A stretch of 29,602 nt of DNA from an uncultured Pseudorhodobacter sp. (GTDB lineage Bacteria; Pseudomonadota; Alphaproteobacteria; Rhodobacterales; Rhodobacteraceae). Positions 1 to 8,032 of this stretch are shown here, piece after piece. Position numbers and translations under genes: made by a program. The stretch spans positions 1-29,602 of the forward strand of contig CAMFIX010000003.1 in the NCBI GenBank assembly GCA_945952425.1, in the 5' to 3' direction. Each line of letters starts with the position of its first letter. Position 1 is the stretch's first letter. Below the pieces are notes generated by a model that was not told the origin of the DNA, made no database searches, and saw nothing but the letters and a program-made list of their open reading frames with translations.

Positions 1-4
1 ACAT
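1..4 (-). CDS. Possible start codon of next nir gene (nirJ?), cut by window edge
   Basis: On the minus strand an ATG (4-2) directly follows the nirH stop codon TGA (7-5), giving TGAATG. In Paracoccus-type clusters nirH is followed by nirJ, the radical SAM enzyme of heme d1 synthesis, so this is probably its start. Only the start codon is visible, so the identity rests on gene order alone. Confidence 0.35.
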
Positions 5-478
5 TCAGGTCTCTCCGGTCAGGCGCATGCCGGTCTTTTTCAGGATGCGGGTCGAGTAAAGGATATCCGAGCCCCGGCACGCGTCGCCCAAAAGGGCCGC
101 CACCTGGGCGCGTTTGTCTTCGACCTCGGCGCGGGTCGCCCCGTGCAGCATGGCGAAGAGGTTATAGGGCCAGCCTTCCGCCCGTGGCCTGCGGTAGCAG
201 TGGGAGACAAAGGGCAGGGCGCCGATCCGGGGCCCGAAAAGGTCGGGCTCGGTGACGTCCCAGACCGACATGCCATTGGCCACCATCCCCAGGGCGTAGT
301 GATTGGGCGCCACGGCGATGCGGCGGATGACGCCTTGGGCCTGAAGGGCGGTCAGGCGGGAGATCACCTCGGCCTCGGTCAGGTCCAGCCAGCTTGCGAC
401 CTCGGCGTAAGGCGCGGGCGTCAGGGGCAGGCCGGGGGCCAGCGCCGTCAGGAGCTTGCGGTCGGTGGGGTCGATCAT
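5..478 (-). CDS. nirH: NirH, siroheme decarboxylase subunit (heme d1 synthesis)
   Basis: This 157-residue protein belongs to the Lrp/AsnC-like NirDLGH family, which decarboxylates siroheme to 12,18-didecarboxysiroheme in the cytoplasm on the way to heme d1, the active-site cofactor of NirS. The first 60 residues form the AsnC-like helix-turn-helix fold, and the rest is the second Lrp-like domain with the SHCYRRP and GWPYNLFAMLHG segments typical of the H/L subgroup. Its ATG overlaps the nirG stop as ATGA, so translation is probably coupled. It is the last complete gene of the leftward nirSECFDLGH operon. Assignment to H rather than L or G follows from gene order and the closer match to the C-terminal half of NirDL. 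Confidence 0.88.
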   Translation of the reverse strand: MIDPTDRKLLTALAPGLPLTPAPYAEVASWLDLTEAEVISRLTALQAQGVIRRIAVAPNHYALGMVANGMSVWDVTEPDLFGPRIGALPFVSHCYRRPRAEGWPYNLFAMLHGATRAEVEDKRAQVAALLGDACRGSDILYSTRILKKTGMRLTGET

Positions 479-921
479 GCGCTCACCCGGAAGCCGATGA
501 AATATTCGCGCTCCTTGGGGAAGCGCAGGATGGGCAGGCCGGTGGCCTGTTCAAGGCGCAGCGCGGTGGTCTCGATGCCCTCGGGCGTCTCGCAGGCCAG
601 GACGAACCACATGTTCAGCCGGTGGGCGCGCTCATAGTTGTGGGCGACCTCGGGGGCGGCGTTGATCAGGGCGCAGATGCGGTCGAAATCCGAGGGCGGG
701 ACCTCCATGGCGCAAAGGCAGAAAGCGCCGCCCATGGCCTCGGCATCCAGGAAGGGGCCGAAGCGGGTGATGATGCGCGCCTCACGCAGGGCGCTGAGAC
801 GGGTGATGAGGTCTTGTTCGCTGATCCCCGGGACGGCCTCGGCGAAGGGGCGCGGCACCAGGGGGAAGCCCTCTTGCAGGGCGTTCAGGATGCGGCGGTC
901 GGTGGCGTCGAGGTCTGTCAT
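475..921 (-). CDS. nirG: NirG, siroheme decarboxylase subunit (heme d1 synthesis)
   Basis: This is a 148-residue member of the NirDLGH siroheme decarboxylase family. The open frame extends further upstream to 1083, but the extension is Arg/Pro-rich antisense-like sequence lying inside nirDL. The ATG at 921 gives the normal family N-terminus (MTDLDATDRRILNAL) and overlaps the nirDL stop as ATGA, so that start was chosen. The N-terminal AsnC-like helix-turn-helix is followed by a segment reading VAHNYERAHRLNMWFV, which marks the D/G subgroup. Like its neighbours it acts on siroheme rather than on DNA. Same operon as nirDL and nirH. Confidence 0.88.
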   Translation of the reverse strand: MTDLDATDRRILNALQEGFPLVPRPFAEAVPGISEQDLITRLSALREARIITRFGPFLDAEAMGGAFCLCAMEVPPSDFDRICALINAAPEVAHNYERAHRLNMWFVLACETPEGIETTALRLEQATGLPILRFPKEREYFIGFRVSA

Positions 922-1871
922 GCGGCCTCCAGCAAGGCGCCGGTCTGTTTGAAGCAGCGGGTCGAGAAGAGCGGGCGGGGGGTGGCGCCCTTGAGGTCGG
1001 GCAGGGCGGCCGCGCGGGCGAGGGTCGCCAGCGCCTCGGGGCGGGTGCGGGCGTGGATCATGGAGTACAGCGGATAGGGCCAAAGCGGGTCGGTGCGGCG
1101 CTGGTAGCAGAGCGAGATCCCGGGCAGGGCGGCCAGCGCCGGGCCTGCGGTGGGGATGGCGTCAGGGGGCAGGTCCCATACCACCATGGCATTGGCGGTA
1201 TAGCCAAGCGCCCGGTGGCGGACGATCAGGCCAAGCCGGGTCAGAAAGCCCTTGTCCAGAAGGGTTTGCAGGCGGGCGAGGGTCTCGGCCTCATTGGGCG
1301 CGAAGGGGCGGGGGATCAGCGGCAGGCCTTGCGAAAGGGTCTGCAAGAGGCTGCGGTCCTCGGGCGTCAGGCTGTGGGGCTCGCGGGCGCGGGGTGCGGG
1401 CATCGGCGCGCGGGGGCCCTGCAGGCGAAAGCCCAGGTCGATGTTGAAGGCCCGCAGGATGGGCAGGTCCAGAAGCGTCAGGCCGGTGGCCTCGCGCAGG
1501 CGGGTCAGTGTCGCGGTCAAGGCGCCCGGGTCCGGCGCGGTCGTCACGAACCAGAGGTTCCAGAGGTCTTCCCTGAGGTAGGAATGGTTCACCCCGGGTT
1601 CGCCGCTGACCACGGAGGCGACCGCCTCCAGCCGGTCCTCGGGAACCGCCATGGCGCAGAGCGTCGAGGCGCCGGCGCTTTGCGGGCGGACCGTCGCGCC
1701 GACGCGGGCCAGCGCGCCCGCGGCCTGCAGGCGGGTCAGGCGGGTCAGCACCTCGGCCTCGGTCAGGCCCAGGGCGCCGCCGATGGCCGCAAAGGGGCGG
1801 GGGACCAGCGGCAGGTCGCGCTGGAAACCATCCAGGAGGTCGAGGTCGAGCGCGTCCATCACGAGAGGCAT
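918..1871 (-). CDS. nirD: NirDL, fused siroheme decarboxylase subunits
   Basis: A 317-residue protein made of two AsnC-like siroheme decarboxylase units in tandem. Residues about 5-148 match NirD (motif GVNHSYLREDLWNLWFV), a Pro/Arg-rich linker spans about 149-168, and residues about 169-317 match NirL (GISLCYQRR, LWPYPLYSMIHAR). Fused NirD-L is known in Paracoccus and some pseudomonads, while others encode two proteins. Two starts are possible, ATG 1871 and ATG 1859; neither has a strong ribosome binding site, and 1871 lies 1 nt after the nirF stop. In the NirL half the His of the HCY/NHSY motif seen in the other three units is Leu, which may mean this half is not the catalytic partner for that residue. 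Confidence 0.88.
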   Translation of the reverse strand: MPLVMDALDLDLLDGFQRDLPLVPRPFAAIGGALGLTEAEVLTRLTRLQAAGALARVGATVRPQSAGASTLCAMAVPEDRLEAVASVVSGEPGVNHSYLREDLWNLWFVTTAPDPGALTATLTRLREATGLTLLDLPILRAFNIDLGFRLQGPRAPMPAPRAREPHSLTPEDRSLLQTLSQGLPLIPRPFAPNEAETLARLQTLLDKGFLTRLGLIVRHRALGYTANAMVVWDLPPDAIPTAGPALAALPGISLCYQRRTDPLWPYPLYSMIHARTRPEALATLARAAALPDLKGATPRPLFSTRCFKQTGALLEAA

Positions 1872-1872
1872 T

Positions 1873-3039
1873 TTATAGGCCCGACCGATGCGCGCGAGCG
1901 GTGAAGAAGATGCCCGAGGGGGCCTCGGCAGCGATTTCTCCGGTCTTTTCGCGGGTCTGGGTGTCGTAGATCACCACCTTGTTGTCATCGCGGGCCGACA
2001 TCCAGACCTCGGCGCCACGCGGGGCGAATTCCATGTGCAGGATCGCCGCTCCCGGCTCCAAGGTCGCCACCACCTCGTGGCTGCGGCTGTCGATCACCTG
2101 CACCTTGCCATTGTCGGGCAAAGCGAAGTTGACCCAGACGTAAGGCGAGGCGGGCTGTTCGATGATGAAGACGGGTTGGCCTGCGACCTCGGTCGCGGCG
2201 GTCTGTTTCAGGCTTTGACGGTCCACCCACAGCACCTGATGGCGGCCCACCGCCGGAAGCGCGTATTGCCCCTCGGCGAAGGCCCAGCTTTGCAGGTGCG
2301 GCATCTTGTAGACCGGCATGTCCTCGCCCTCGCGGCCGTAGTCGGTCAGGAAATGCAGCGGCTGGGGCGCCTCGGCCCAGAGGTCGAAGGCGGTCACCCC
2401 TTTCTCGCCAAAGAGGCCGACGAGGTAGGTGTGGGCGTCGTCGGTGATCACGGCGTCAAAGGGGTTCTTGCCGGCATTGCCGATCATCGAGACCTTGGGG
2501 TCACCCTTGAAGTCGCCCAGGAAGACCTCGCCCGTGTCCCAGACCGCCCAGGCAAAGCGGCGGCCGGGGACGTCCACCAGGCCGATGGTCTTGCCCTTCA
2601 TCGGGATATCGGCGACCAGCGCCAGGGTCTCGGCATCAAAGACCTTGACCCCGCCGGGCTCATAGTTGGACACCGCCACCAGCTTGCCATCGTCGGAAAT
2701 CGCCCCGCCGATGGAGTTCCCCGCCTGCACCACCCGCGCCACCAGCTTTTGCGCCACAAGGTCGACCTTGGACAGGCCCCCGTCGCGGCCGAAGACATAG
2801 GCGTAACGCTCGTCCGGGGAATAGGTCAGCGAGGCATGCGACAGATCGCCAAGCCCCTCGATCCGGCCCAAGGCGGCGCGGTCCGAACGGTCGATCTCCA
2901 GGACCGAGCCGGTGGCGCGTTCGACGACCAGGCCAAGGTCGCCGGTGGCCTGGGTCTCGGAAGACGTTTCGGCTTGGGCGCCGAAGGGGGAAAGGATCAG
3001 GGCCAGGGAAAAAGCCAGGTCCCAGAGGGGTTTGCGCAT
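1873..3039 (-). CDS. nirF: NirF, periplasmic heme d1 synthesis protein
   Basis: NirF (388 residues) is a periplasmic eight-bladed beta-propeller protein resembling the d1 domain of NirS. It binds heme d1 or its last precursors and is needed for the late, periplasmic part of d1 synthesis and delivery. A Sec signal peptide is visible (hydrophobic segment about 8-18, cleavage expected after AQA near residue 23). The remainder shows repeated beta-propeller blades with YAYVFGRDGG and WVNFALPDNGKVQVID segments that parallel NirS. The length is normal for the family. The start is 4 nt beyond the nirC stop, in the same leftward operon. No lipobox Cys is seen at the cleavage site, unlike some homologues described as lipoproteins. 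Confidence 0.92.
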   Translation of the reverse strand: MRKPLWDLAFSLALILSPFGAQAETSSETQATGDLGLVVERATGSVLEIDRSDRAALGRIEGLGDLSHASLTYSPDERYAYVFGRDGGLSKVDLVAQKLVARVVQAGNSIGGAISDDGKLVAVSNYEPGGVKVFDAETLALVADIPMKGKTIGLVDVPGRRFAWAVWDTGEVFLGDFKGDPKVSMIGNAGKNPFDAVITDDAHTYLVGLFGEKGVTAFDLWAEAPQPLHFLTDYGREGEDMPVYKMPHLQSWAFAEGQYALPAVGRHQVLWVDRQSLKQTAATEVAGQPVFIIEQPASPYVWVNFALPDNGKVQVIDSRSHEVVATLEPGAAILHMEFAPRGAEVWMSARDDNKVVIYDTQTREKTGEIAAEAPSGIFFTARAHRSGL

Positions 3040-3042
3040 GGT

Positions 3043-3324
3043 TCAGTCCTTCAGGTAGGCGGCAATCCAGGCGGCCTCTTCCTCGGTCAGGAGGGGGCGC
3101 CAGGGGGGCATGGCGGTGCCGGGGATACCGTCGAGGATGATCAGGGTCAGGGCCTCGGGCGGCTTGCCCTCCAGCGCCTGGGGGGTCAGGGGCAGGCCAA
3201 GCCCGCCCTTGAGGGTCAGCCCGTGGCAAGAGCCGCAATCCTGCTGGACCATATGCGCCAGGCGGGGCGCATCGACTTCGGCCTGGGCGGGCAGGGCCAG
3301 GAGGAGGGGCAGGAGCCTAAGCAT
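3043..3324 (-). CDS. nirC: NirC, small periplasmic c-type cytochrome
   Basis: A 93-residue monoheme cytochrome c of the nir operon, thought to donate electrons to NirS or to serve in the last periplasmic step of heme d1 formation. The first 15 residues are a short Sec signal peptide ending AQA. The heme-binding CGSCH motif is at residues 30-34, and a MPPW segment near residue 70 supplies the probable axial Met. Its start overlaps the nirE stop by 8 nt, and its own stop lies 3 nt before nirF. The size fits NirC of Paracoccus. Confidence 0.9.
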   Translation of the reverse strand: MLRLLPLLLALPAQAEVDAPRLAHMVQQDCGSCHGLTLKGGLGLPLTPQALEGKPPEALTLIILDGIPGTAMPPWRPLLTEEEAAWIAAYLKD

Positions 3325-4117
3325 AGGCCGCCATCCCGGCGCCGTGGCAAAGGGCGGCGTCCGCGGCGTGGATGGACGGGTAAAGCCCCGCCACCGCGCC
3401 GATCAGGAAGAGGGTTGGCACCTCGGGCGGCAAGTGGGAGGCGACCTCAGGCAGGGTCGCCAGCGTGGCGGTCACGCGCAGTTCTTGCGGCGTGGTGGCG
3501 GAGGCGACCGCCAGGACGGGCGTGTCGACGGCGCGGCCATGGGCGACCAGGTGCCCTGCAATCTCGGCGATATTGCCGACGCCCATGTAGATCACCAAAG
3601 TCGCCGAAGGATCGACCAAGGAGTCCCAGTCGAGGTCCAGCGCGGCGTCCCGCGCCCGGTGGCCGGTGACATAGCGGACCGAGGTCGCAAGGCCGCGATG
3701 GGTCAGCGGCACGCCCGTCGCGGCTGCCGCACCTTGCGCCGAGGTGATGCCGGGGACATAGGCGACGGGCAGGCCCGCGGCGCGCAGGGCCTCGGCCTCC
3801 TCCGACCCGCGGCCGAAGATCAGCGGATCGCCGCCCGGCGACCGACCCACCCGCAGGCCCTTGCCCGCGAGGTCGGCCGACATAGCGTTGGTCCGCGCGT
3901 GCGTCATCTTGTGGCAGCCGGGCAGCTTGCCGACATCCACCCGCCGCGTGGCAGGGGGCACCAGGCCCATGATCTCGGTGCTGACCAGGCGGTCATGGAC
4001 CACCACATCGGCCGCCTCGATGGCCCGCAAGGCCTTCAGCGTCAGAAGCCCGGGATCGCCGGGACCGGCGCCCACCAGCAGGACCGAGCCCTTGGGGAAA
4101 TCCGTCAGGTCTTTCAT
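3317..4117 (-). CDS. nirE: NirE, uroporphyrinogen-III C-methyltransferase
   Basis: NirE (266 residues) is the SAM-dependent methyltransferase that makes precorrin-2 from uroporphyrinogen III, the first committed step of heme d1 synthesis. SUMT family motifs are present in order: VGAGPGDPGLLTL (residues 15-27), VVHDRLVS (39-46), GGDPLIFGRG (95-104) and YVPGITSAQGAAA, followed by GVPLTHRG. ATG 4117 was chosen rather than an upstream in-frame ATG (4195) because the extension would run through two strong intercistronic hairpins, while an AAGGTG ribosome binding site sits about 8 nt before 4117. It follows nirS after a 97-nt gap. A general cysG/cobA role is unlikely given the nir context. Confidence 0.93.
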   Translation of the reverse strand: MKDLTDFPKGSVLLVGAGPGDPGLLTLKALRAIEAADVVVHDRLVSTEIMGLVPPATRRVDVGKLPGCHKMTHARTNAMSADLAGKGLRVGRSPGGDPLIFGRGSEEAEALRAAGLPVAYVPGITSAQGAAAATGVPLTHRGLATSVRYVTGHRARDAALDLDWDSLVDPSATLVIYMGVGNIAEIAGHLVAHGRAVDTPVLAVASATTPQELRVTATLATLPEVASHLPPEVPTLFLIGAVAGLYPSIHAADAALCHGAGMAAYA

Positions 4118-4142
4118 GGGGGCACCTTTCGAAGGGAAGGGT

Positions 4143-4206
4143 GGCGGGATGCGTGTGGGGCGCATCCCGCCGAGGGCCTGCCCGGATGGGGACACATCCG
4201 GGCAGG
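4143..4206 (-). other. Twin hairpins between nirS and nirE
   Basis: Two perfect inverted repeats lie side by side: 4177-4188 with 4195-4206 (12 bp stem, 6-nt loop) and 4143-4153 with 4161-4171 (11 bp stem, 7-nt loop). In the leftward transcript they follow the nirS stop by about 8 nt and precede the nirE ribosome binding site by about 15 nt. There is no T-run after either stem, so they do not look like intrinsic terminators. Protection of the nirS message from 3' decay, or partial read-through to nirE, is the likely role. Confidence 0.8.
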
Positions 4207-4214
4207 GGGAGAGG

Positions 4215-5969
4215 TCAGTAAACGTCGTCGCGGGTATTAGCGACGTTGAACTTGCCCGTGGGCGTGATCAGACGGGGATCCTTGATCACCTTCTTCAATT
4301 CCAGCGTCTTGTCGTCGATCACGACGATGGCGCTTTCCTTGTCCTTGGCGTTCCAGACCGAGAACCAGACTTCCGTCCCGTCCTTGTTGAACTCGGGCTG
4401 CACGACGCGGGGCTGGCCGTCGGTGATGCCGGCCCATTCGGCGATGGGCAGGGTCTTGAACTCGGGGTCCTTGGCCGGGTCGCCGCCCATGGTGGCGATG
4501 TCATAGACCGCGACCGAGCCCGAGGTTTCAGCATCGGGGTTCAGCGTGACGTCGACGTAAAGGTGATTGGACGCCGGGTTGGTCTTGATGAACAAGGCGC
4601 CGCCGCCAAGGCCCGCGAAGGTGTCGACCACTTTCCAAGCCTGTTCCGGGTGGCCTTCCGGGTCCGTCCCGATCAAGGAGATCGCCTCGTCGCCCAGGTG
4701 CGAGGTCGCCCAGACCGGTCCATAGACCGGGTGGACAAAGTTCGCGCCGCGGCCCGGGTGGGGCTTCTCGCCGCCCGAGTCGATGACGCCGACCAGCTTG
4801 TCCTCCTTGGTGTCGATGATTGCGACTCTGTTCCGCGCATTCGCCGCCACCATGAAATACCGCTTGGTGCTGTCGAAGCCGCCGTCATGCAGGAAGCGTT
4901 CGGCCTCGATCTCGACGGTCTTCAGGTTCTTCAGGTCGGAATAGTCGATGATCAGGATCTTGCCGGTCTCCTTTACGTTGACGATGAATTCCGGGTGGTA
5001 ATGGCTGGCGACGATCGAGGCCACGCGGGGTTCCGGGTGGTATTCCTGCTCGTCATAGGTCATGCCCCGGGTGGATTCGATCTTCAGCGGCTCCAGCGTC
5101 TGGCCGTCCATGATGACGTATTGCGGCGGCCAATAGGCGCCCGCGATGGCGTATTTGTCCTCATAGCCCTCGAATTTCGAGGTCTCGACCGACCGCGCCT
5201 CCAGCCCGATCCGGATGGTGGAAACCGTGGCGGGCTCTTTCATCCAGAGGTCGATCATGTTGACCACGCCGTCGCGGCCGATGACGAAGAGATAGCGCCC
5301 CGAGGCCGACATGCGGGAGATATGCACCGCGTAGCCGGTCTTGATGACCGCGCGGATTTCATAGCTCGTCCCGTCGATCAGCGCGATCTCGCCGCTGTCA
5401 CGCAGCGTCACGGACATCAGGTTCTCGATGTCCCAGTCGTTTTCCTTGGCCTTGGGTCGGTCCTCCGGCTTCACCAGGACCTTCCAGCTGTCCTTCATGT
5501 CCTTCATGCCCCATTCGGGCGGGGTCGGAGGCTCCAACAGCAGGTATTTCGCCATGAGGTCGACCTGTTGCTCGGTCAGCTGCCCCGAGGTGCCCCAGTT
5601 CGGCATCCCCGCCGGAGAGCCATAGGTGATGAAGCTTTGCAGGTAGTCATAGCCGTTTTCGCGGGTGATGTCGGTCGTCAGGGGCTTGCCCGTGGCGCCC
5701 TTGCGCAAGACGCCGTGGCAGCCGGCGCAGCGCTCGAAATAAATCGTCTTGGCCTCGTTCCATTGCTCGGGGGTCAGGACGGGGTCACCCGCCTGCAGCC
5801 CGGGGATTTCAAGGTTCAGCTGTCCCATCGTGGTCATCGAGGCCTGGTAAGAGGCGTCGGGCGTGTCGCCGTGGCTGGCGGGCTTGTCCTCGGCCAGGAC
5901 GGGCAGGGCCAAGAGGGCCGCCGCACCGCCCCAGAGAAGGGCTTTGGCGGAAATGGCTCGGGTGAACAT
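4215..5969 (-). CDS. nirS: NirS, cytochrome cd1 nitrite reductase
   Basis: NirS (584 residues) reduces nitrite to nitric oxide in the periplasm. It has a signal peptide (hydrophobic about 10-24, cleavage after VLA near residue 26), a cytochrome c domain with CAGCH at residues 81-85, and an eight-bladed propeller that binds heme d1. Visible d1-site features are YAVHISRMSASGRYL (proximal His) and the distal His region EYHPEPRVASIVASHYHPEF with FLHDGG. The length matches Paracoccus NirS. The open frame continues upstream to 6506 but only as antisense-like sequence; ATG 5969 has a GGAGA ribosome binding site and begins the signal peptide. It is divergent from nirI with an NNR-type box in the gap. 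Confidence 0.97.
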   Translation of the reverse strand: MFTRAISAKALLWGGAAALLALPVLAEDKPASHGDTPDASYQASMTTMGQLNLEIPGLQAGDPVLTPEQWNEAKTIYFERCAGCHGVLRKGATGKPLTTDITRENGYDYLQSFITYGSPAGMPNWGTSGQLTEQQVDLMAKYLLLEPPTPPEWGMKDMKDSWKVLVKPEDRPKAKENDWDIENLMSVTLRDSGEIALIDGTSYEIRAVIKTGYAVHISRMSASGRYLFVIGRDGVVNMIDLWMKEPATVSTIRIGLEARSVETSKFEGYEDKYAIAGAYWPPQYVIMDGQTLEPLKIESTRGMTYDEQEYHPEPRVASIVASHYHPEFIVNVKETGKILIIDYSDLKNLKTVEIEAERFLHDGGFDSTKRYFMVAANARNRVAIIDTKEDKLVGVIDSGGEKPHPGRGANFVHPVYGPVWATSHLGDEAISLIGTDPEGHPEQAWKVVDTFAGLGGGALFIKTNPASNHLYVDVTLNPDAETSGSVAVYDIATMGGDPAKDPEFKTLPIAEWAGITDGQPRVVQPEFNKDGTEVWFSVWNAKDKESAIVVIDDKTLELKKVIKDPRLITPTGKFNVANTRDDVY

Positions 5970-6030
5970 GGGGGTCTCCGTGAAGCTGGTGAGGCTGAGG
6001 GCGGTATGCGCTCGATTCGCCGTGGTTTCC

Positions 6031-6044
6031 TTGACTTCCGTTAA
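6031..6044. promoter_or_regulatory. NNR/FNR-type box between nirS and nirI
   Basis: The sequence TTGACTTCCGTTAA is a TTGAC-N4-GTTAA palindrome of the Crp/Fnr family (reading TTAAC-N4-GTCAA toward nirS). It is 62 nt from the nirS ATG and 54 nt from the nirI ATG, so one box could serve either or both directions. The adjoining GGACG is repeated at the norC box. The probable ligand is the DNR/NNR-type regulator encoded at 15417-16109. Confidence 0.85.
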
Positions 6045-6097
6045 GGACGTTTGCCGAGGGCTGACGCAGGGTCTGCGCATGGCTTTCGGGGGCGCCC

Positions 6098-8032
6098 ATG
6101 CGGATTCTGTCCTGTCTTTTGCTATTGGCCTTGCCCGCCTGGGCCGAGGTCCCGCCCCCTTTGGCGGCGGAGCTGTTCGGCGTGCCGGGTCCCGTGCAGG
6201 TAACCCGCGAAGAGGGCGGCGTGCCGGGCTGGCGGGTGGAGCAGGGCGGCCAGGTGGTCGGCGAAATCGGCTCCTCCTGGGAGATCGCGGGGACCCTGGG
6301 ATACTCCGGCGAGCCCTTGGATGTGCTGGTCGCCGTGACGCCGGACGCGCGGATCGCGGGGGCCAGGCTGGTGAGGCAGTCCGAGCCGGTCTTGACCTTG
6401 GGCATATCCGAGGCTGACATCGCCGCCTATGTCGACAGTTTCGCGGGCCGCGACCTGCGGGCCGATGCGCCCCTGCCGCCGGTGATCGCCAGGGCCACCG
6501 TGTCAACCGGGGTGATCGCCGACGGCATCCTGACGACGGCGCGGAGTCTGGCCATCGGGCGGGGCTGGCTATCGGGCGCAGGGATCGACCGGCAGGGGTT
6601 CACGCAGACCGATTGGGCGGGTCTGGTGGCCATGGGGGCCTTGGCCGAGGTCCGGGTCTCGATGGCGCAGGCGGCTCAGGCCTTGCAGGGCGCCAAAGTG
6701 CCGATCCAGCCGGGGGAGGGCGATTTCCTGCACCTGTGGGCCGGGGTGATCGACCCGCCGACCGTGGGCCGCAGCCTGTTAGGCCAGCAGGACTACACCC
6801 GCGCCATGGGACGGGCAGGCGGCGCGGGGGCGGTGCTGGCGGTGATGTCCTTGGGGTTGCAGGGCCACCGCGGCACCGAATGGAAGCAGACTGGCCGCTT
6901 CGACCGGCTGGAAGTCATCCAGGGAGACACGGTCTGGGTCCCCGAGGCGGGCGCCTTCCAGATGGTCAAGACGCTGGCGCTGGAGGCCCCGCAGATGAAA
7001 GAGATCAGCCTCTTTGCCCTGCCATCCCAGATCGACCCCCTGCGCCCCTTCACGCTGCGCCTCACCGCCCGGCGTGAGACCTCCGGGGGCCAGGTGACCA
7101 TGCCCATCAACGTCGAAATCTCTCTGCCGCAGACCTTTCGCACCGACACCCGCCCCCTCTGGCAGCAAGCCTGGGAGACCAAACGGCCAGAGGTCCTGAC
7201 GGTCGCCCTGATGCTGGCCGTCCTGACCCTGATCCTCTTTGCCCAAGAGGCCATCACCGCCCGCCCCCGCCTTTGGCTGCGCCTGCGCGCGGGGTTCCTG
7301 ACGGCCTCGGTCCTGATCCTCGGCCTCGCGCTGAACGGCCAGCTCTCGGTCGTGCAGGTCGTGGCCTTCGTCCATTCCCTGCTGACGGGCTTTCGCTGGG
7401 AGACCTTCCTGATCGAACCGGTGATCTTCACCCTTTGGGGTTTCGTCGCGCTGGGGATGCTGTTTTGGGGCCGCGGCGTCTGGTGCGGCTGGCTCTGCCC
7501 CTTTGGCGGCTTGCAAGAGCTGTCGAACCTCGCCGCGCAGCGCCTGGGGGTCCGGCAAATCCCCGTCCCCCAAGCCCTGCATGAACGCCTTTGGGTGATC
7601 AAATACACCGCTTTCGTGGCGATCCTGGCCTTGTCCTTCCACTCGATGCAGGACGCCATCCGCCTGGCCGAGATCGAGCCCTTCAAGACCGTCTTCACCC
7701 TGCGCCTGATGCGCGCCTGGCCCTTCCTGGCCTTCGTGGCGGCCCTTCTGACCGCGGGCCTCTTCATCGAGCGGTTTTACTGCCGCTATCTCTGCCCCCT
7801 CGGCGCCGGCCTCGCGCTGCCTGCGAAACTGAAGGTCTTCGACTGGCTGAAACGCCGCCCGCAATGTGGCCGCGAATGCCGCCTGTGCGAGACGAAATGC
7901 ACCGTCGGCGCCATCGACGCCTTGGGGCGGATCAATGCCAATGAATGCGTCCTCTGCCTGCGCTGTCAGGTCACCATGAGCGACGCCCAGCAATGCCCGG
8001 TCCTGAAACGCCGGGCGAGGAGTGCCGAATGA
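6098..8032 (+). CDS. nirI: NirI, NosR-like membrane flavo-iron-sulfur protein
   Basis: NirI (644 residues) is a NosR homologue needed for nirS expression or activity in Paracoccus, probably by moving electrons from the quinone pool or cytoplasm toward the periplasmic enzyme. A signal peptide (1-16, ending AWA) is followed by a periplasmic FMN-binding-type domain to about residue 180, then a second periplasmic part to about 360. Around five transmembrane segments lie between 365 and 585, carrying two CxxxCP motifs (CGWLCP near 463 and CRYLCP near 561). The cytoplasmic tail has ferredoxin-like cysteines (CRLCETKC near 593, then CVLCLRCQ). The partner flavin transferase NirX is encoded two genes on. 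NosR is the alternative, but divergence from nirS favours NirI. Confidence 0.9.
   Translation: MRILSCLLLLALPAWAEVPPPLAAELFGVPGPVQVTREEGGVPGWRVEQGGQVVGEIGSSWEIAGTLGYSGEPLDVLVAVTPDARIAGARLVRQSEPVLTLGISEADIAAYVDSFAGRDLRADAPLPPVIARATVSTGVIADGILTTARSLAIGRGWLSGAGIDRQGFTQTDWAGLVAMGALAEVRVSMAQAAQALQGAKVPIQPGEGDFLHLWAGVIDPPTVGRSLLGQQDYTRAMGRAGGAGAVLAVMSLGLQGHRGTEWKQTGRFDRLEVIQGDTVWVPEAGAFQMVKTLALEAPQMKEISLFALPSQIDPLRPFTLRLTARRETSGGQVTMPINVEISLPQTFRTDTRPLWQQAWETKRPEVLTVALMLAVLTLILFAQEAITARPRLWLRLRAGFLTASVLILGLALNGQLSVVQVVAFVHSLLTGFRWETFLIEPVIFTLWGFVALGMLFWGRGVWCGWLCPFGGLQELSNLAAQRLGVRQIPVPQALHERLWVIKYTAFVAILALSFHSMQDAIRLAEIEPFKTVFTLRLMRAWPFLAFVAALLTAGLFIERFYCRYLCPLGAGLALPAKLKVFDWLKRRPQCGRECRLCETKCTVGAIDALGRINANECVLCLRCQVTMSDAQQCPVLKRRARSAE

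Noticed and set aside
1888..3669. Long plus-strand open frame (593 codons) opposite nirF, nirC and nirE
   Set aside because: It is antisense to three confident genes, rich in Gly, Arg, His and Gln without any domain, as expected of a shadow in high-G+C DNA.
4143..4206. Rho-independent terminator after nirS
   Set aside because: Both stems are strong but no T-run follows either, and nirE begins with its own ribosome binding site directly after.
3861..6044. Plus-strand open frame of 727 codons opposite nirS
   Set aside because: It mirrors nirS codons, shows no family features and ends in the nirS promoter region.
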